From positions 62,001 to 126,000 of the forward strand of contig NZ_FWWR01000017.1 in the NCBI RefSeq assembly GCF_900176115.1: a DNA stretch of 64,000 nucleotides, read 5' to 3'. Source of the DNA: Peptoniphilus asaccharolyticus DSM 20463. GTDB taxonomy: Bacteria > Bacillota > Clostridia > Tissierellales > Peptoniphilaceae. Positions 62,675 through 64,000 of this stretch are shown here, in pieces. Position 1 is the first letter of the stretch, and the number at the start of each line of letters is the position of its first letter. The position numbers and the translations under genes are program-made. A model generated the notes under the pieces. It worked only from the letters and a program-made list of their open reading frames with translations, was not told where the DNA came from and ran no database searches.

Positions 62675-62746
62675 TTGACTGATTTAAGATATGTGATATA
62701 CTCTAAGTGGGAACGGAAAATGACATGTGGGACAAAATGGTGTAAG
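62675..62746 (+). promoter_or_regulatory. cggR-gap promoter with candidate CggR operator
   Basis: TTGACT (62675-62680), 16-base spacer, TATACT (62697-62702). Directly downstream are two copies of a GGGA(A/C)-N6-(A/G)TG element starting at 62709 and 62729, a 20-base period. This is the spacing of the B. subtilis CggR operator, CGGGAC-N6-TGTC repeated with N4 between. The operator lies over the transcription start and reaches the cggR start codon. Confidence 0.7.
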
Positions 62747-62747
62747 C

Positions 62748-63773
62748 ATGAACTTAGAATTTTTAATGGAATTTGTACCGGAGCTTCAAGATTTGTTTAT
62801 AAAGAGATATGAAATACTCAAATTTATAAGCAAAAATGAAAGAGCGGGTAGAAGAACAATTGCACAAGGTATGAATATTTCTGAGAGGGTAGTCAGAGAT
62901 GAAATTGAAAAGTTAAAAGCTCAAAATTTTATTTCAGTATCTTCTTCGGGGATGAGAATAGAAGAAAAGGGAAAGAGATTCTTAAATGAATTGAGTTCTT
63001 TTTATCGTGAGATAAACAGTCAGCGTTCTCTTGGAATTGAAATTGAAAAGTTACTTGGAGTTAAAAAAGTTTTTGTTGTTGAGAGTGGTATTGAGCATTC
63101 TGAAACGGTTAAAAATTTGGGTGCACAAGCGGCGTCAATCTTTGAAACTATAATTTCTGAGGGAGACCTCATAGGTGTAACGGGTGGAGAGACAATATAT
63201 TGTGTTTCTGAATCTATTACATCTAAGGTGGATAGATTAGATGTCACTGTGATACCAGCAAGGGGCTCGGTTGGTAGCCAAGCTAGATTTCAAGCTAACA
63301 CAATTGCATCCAGAATTGCAAATAAATTAAATGCGAAGTTACAACTTTTGCCTATACCGGAGACTGTTTCGAAGCAGGCTATGGAAATTTTCTTAAGTGA
63401 TAGTGAAATGAGAGAAGCTTATGAGATGTTAAAGAGCTTAGATGTTTTGCTGTTTGGTATAGGTAGAGCTGATGTTATGTTGGCAAGAAGGGGTATAAAT
63501 GAAGAGAAAAGTTCGGAAGTTTTAAACTGCGGAGCTGTTTCTGAGGCCTTTGGAAATTATTTTAATTTAAAAGGAGAGCGAGTTTATTCTCAAGAAAGTG
63601 TTGGCATAAGTTTGGATAAGTTTTTAAGCATACCTAAGATTATAGGTGTTGCAGGTGGAGTTGAAAAAGCTCAGGCTATTATAAGTATTTCAACTCTTAG
63701 ACCTGATATGGTTTTAGTTATAGATGAAAGTGCAGCGCACGAGATTATTAAGGAGGTAAATTATGGCAGTTAA
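62748..63773 (+). CDS. cggR: Central glycolytic genes regulator, CggR (SorC family)
   Basis: 341 aa from ATG 62748; a GTG at 62727 lies inside the operator. An HTH covers about 25-70 (GRRTIAQGMNISERVVRDEI). The SorC sugar-phosphate effector domain follows (about 85-341) with GVTGGETIYCVSE, PARGSVGSQARFQANTIASR, LFGIGRAD and GVAGGVEKAQAI. In Bacillus, CggR represses the gap operon and is released by fructose 1,6-bisphosphate. Here it directly precedes gap, overlapping it by 11 bases, as in Bacillus. Confidence 0.93.
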   Translation: MNLEFLMEFVPELQDLFIKRYEILKFISKNERAGRRTIAQGMNISERVVRDEIEKLKAQNFISVSSSGMRIEEKGKRFLNELSSFYREINSQRSLGIEIEKLLGVKKVFVVESGIEHSETVKNLGAQAASIFETIISEGDLIGVTGGETIYCVSESITSKVDRLDVTVIPARGSVGSQARFQANTIASRIANKLNAKLQLLPIPETVSKQAMEIFLSDSEMREAYEMLKSLDVLLFGIGRADVMLARRGINEEKSSEVLNCGAVSEAFGNYFNLKGERVYSQESVGISLDKFLSIPKIIGVAGGVEKAQAIISISTLRPDMVLVIDESAAHEIIKEVNYGS

Positions 63774-64000
63774 TGTAGCTATTATGGGATTTGGAAGAAT
63801 AGGTAGAGATGTTTTAAGGGGTTGGGCTCTTAGAGATGAAAAGAGTTTTAACATAACTCACATAGCAGATTTAAAGGCAAGCGAAAAGATAAAAGAACAT
63901 GCTCACCTATTTAAATATGACTCAGTATATAGAAAATTCCCAGGTGAAGTGGAAGTTGTAGAAGATGGATTCTTAGTAAATGGACACAAGGTTACAGTTA
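63763..64000 (+). CDS. gap: Glyceraldehyde-3-phosphate dehydrogenase, N-terminal part (cut by window end)
   Basis: ATG 63763 after AAGGAGG. The visible 79 residues start AVNVAIMGFGRIGRDVLRGW, the NAD-binding GxGxxGR motif, with HLFKYDSVYRKFPGEVEV matching the KYDS(T/V) region of GAPDH. It oxidises glyceraldehyde 3-phosphate. The catalytic Cys lies beyond the window. It overlaps cggR by 11 bases and would be co-transcribed with it. The common INGFGRIGR is IMGFGRIGR here. Confidence 0.92.
   Translation, partial: MAVNVAIMGFGRIGRDVLRGWALRDEKSFNITHIADLKASEKIKEHAHLFKYDSVYRKFPGEVEVVEDGFLVNGHKVTV

Overview
The window reads as chromosome of a low-GC, anaerobic Gram-positive bacterium, most likely a Gram-positive anaerobic coccus of the Peptoniphilaceae/Tissierellia type. 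The basis is the AT-rich sequence, strong AGGAGG ribosome sites with some TTG/GTG starts, a sortase/pilus locus, SLH and copper-amine-oxidase-like stalk domains, the whiA-HPr pair, a large Firmicute-type SRP RNA, and oxygen-defence genes typical of anaerobes (superoxide reductase, AhpC/AhpF). The genus cannot be fixed from sequence reading alone.

Layout. 1-3.3 kb: a MocR/PdxR-type regulator and a secreted protein of unknown function. 3.3-4.4 kb: a decayed IS30 element. 4.4-6.5 kb: an operon of a YhfC-like membrane protease, a DUF3887-like lipoprotein, an SdpR-type repressor and an SdpI-type membrane protein, with two perfect palindromes bracketing its promoter. 6.5-9.6 kb: the pyrimidine operon pyrB-pyrI-pyrK-pyrD. 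9.6-11.1 kb: an IS3-family element with very long inverted repeats. 11.2-20.6 kb: flavodoxin, whiA-HPr, dnaE-pfkA-pyk and a secreted stalk-domain protein. 20.6-23.0 kb: an ISL3 element beside convergent remnants of hsdR and a histidine kinase. 23.0-29.3 kb: an orphan gene and a decaying pilus locus (frameshifted adhesin/pilin, SpaA-like pilin, three class C sortases, the third with a stop codon). 29.3-30.4 kb: an intact IS30 element.

30.5-43.3 kb holds an SLH protein, a TVP38-type membrane protein, superoxide reductase, threonine dehydratase, MnmH (tRNA 2-selenouridine synthase), a MacA/MacB-like export system, an rRNA methyltransferase, a PAS-PP2C phosphatase and glucose-6-phosphate isomerase. 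43.4-50.5 kb is a single transport operon: AraC regulator, two exporter-fold ABC half-transporters and a complete ECF transporter (S, T and fused A). 50.6-53.5 kb: CPBP protease, nitroreductase, a candidate small RNA and birA. 53.6-54.0 kb: tRNA-Ser(GGA) and the SRP RNA, apparently one transcript. 54.1-57.0 kb: feoA-feoA-feoB plus a small Cys-rich protein. 57.1-64.0 kb: gltX, ahpC-ahpF, an S41 protease, a small membrane protein, cggR and the start of gap.

Four glycolytic functions are present (pgi, pfkA, pyk, gap), with a cggR-type repressor and a matching two-repeat operator at the right edge. The ferrous iron (feo) and ECF/ABC loci suggest strong demand for metals. The accessory interest lies in the YhfC-SdpRI operon, the composite ABC/ECF operon, the pilus locus in decay, and several RNA-level features (leaderless promoter, sRNA candidate, unusual SRP tetraloop). 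I saw no CRISPR array, prophage or replication origin.
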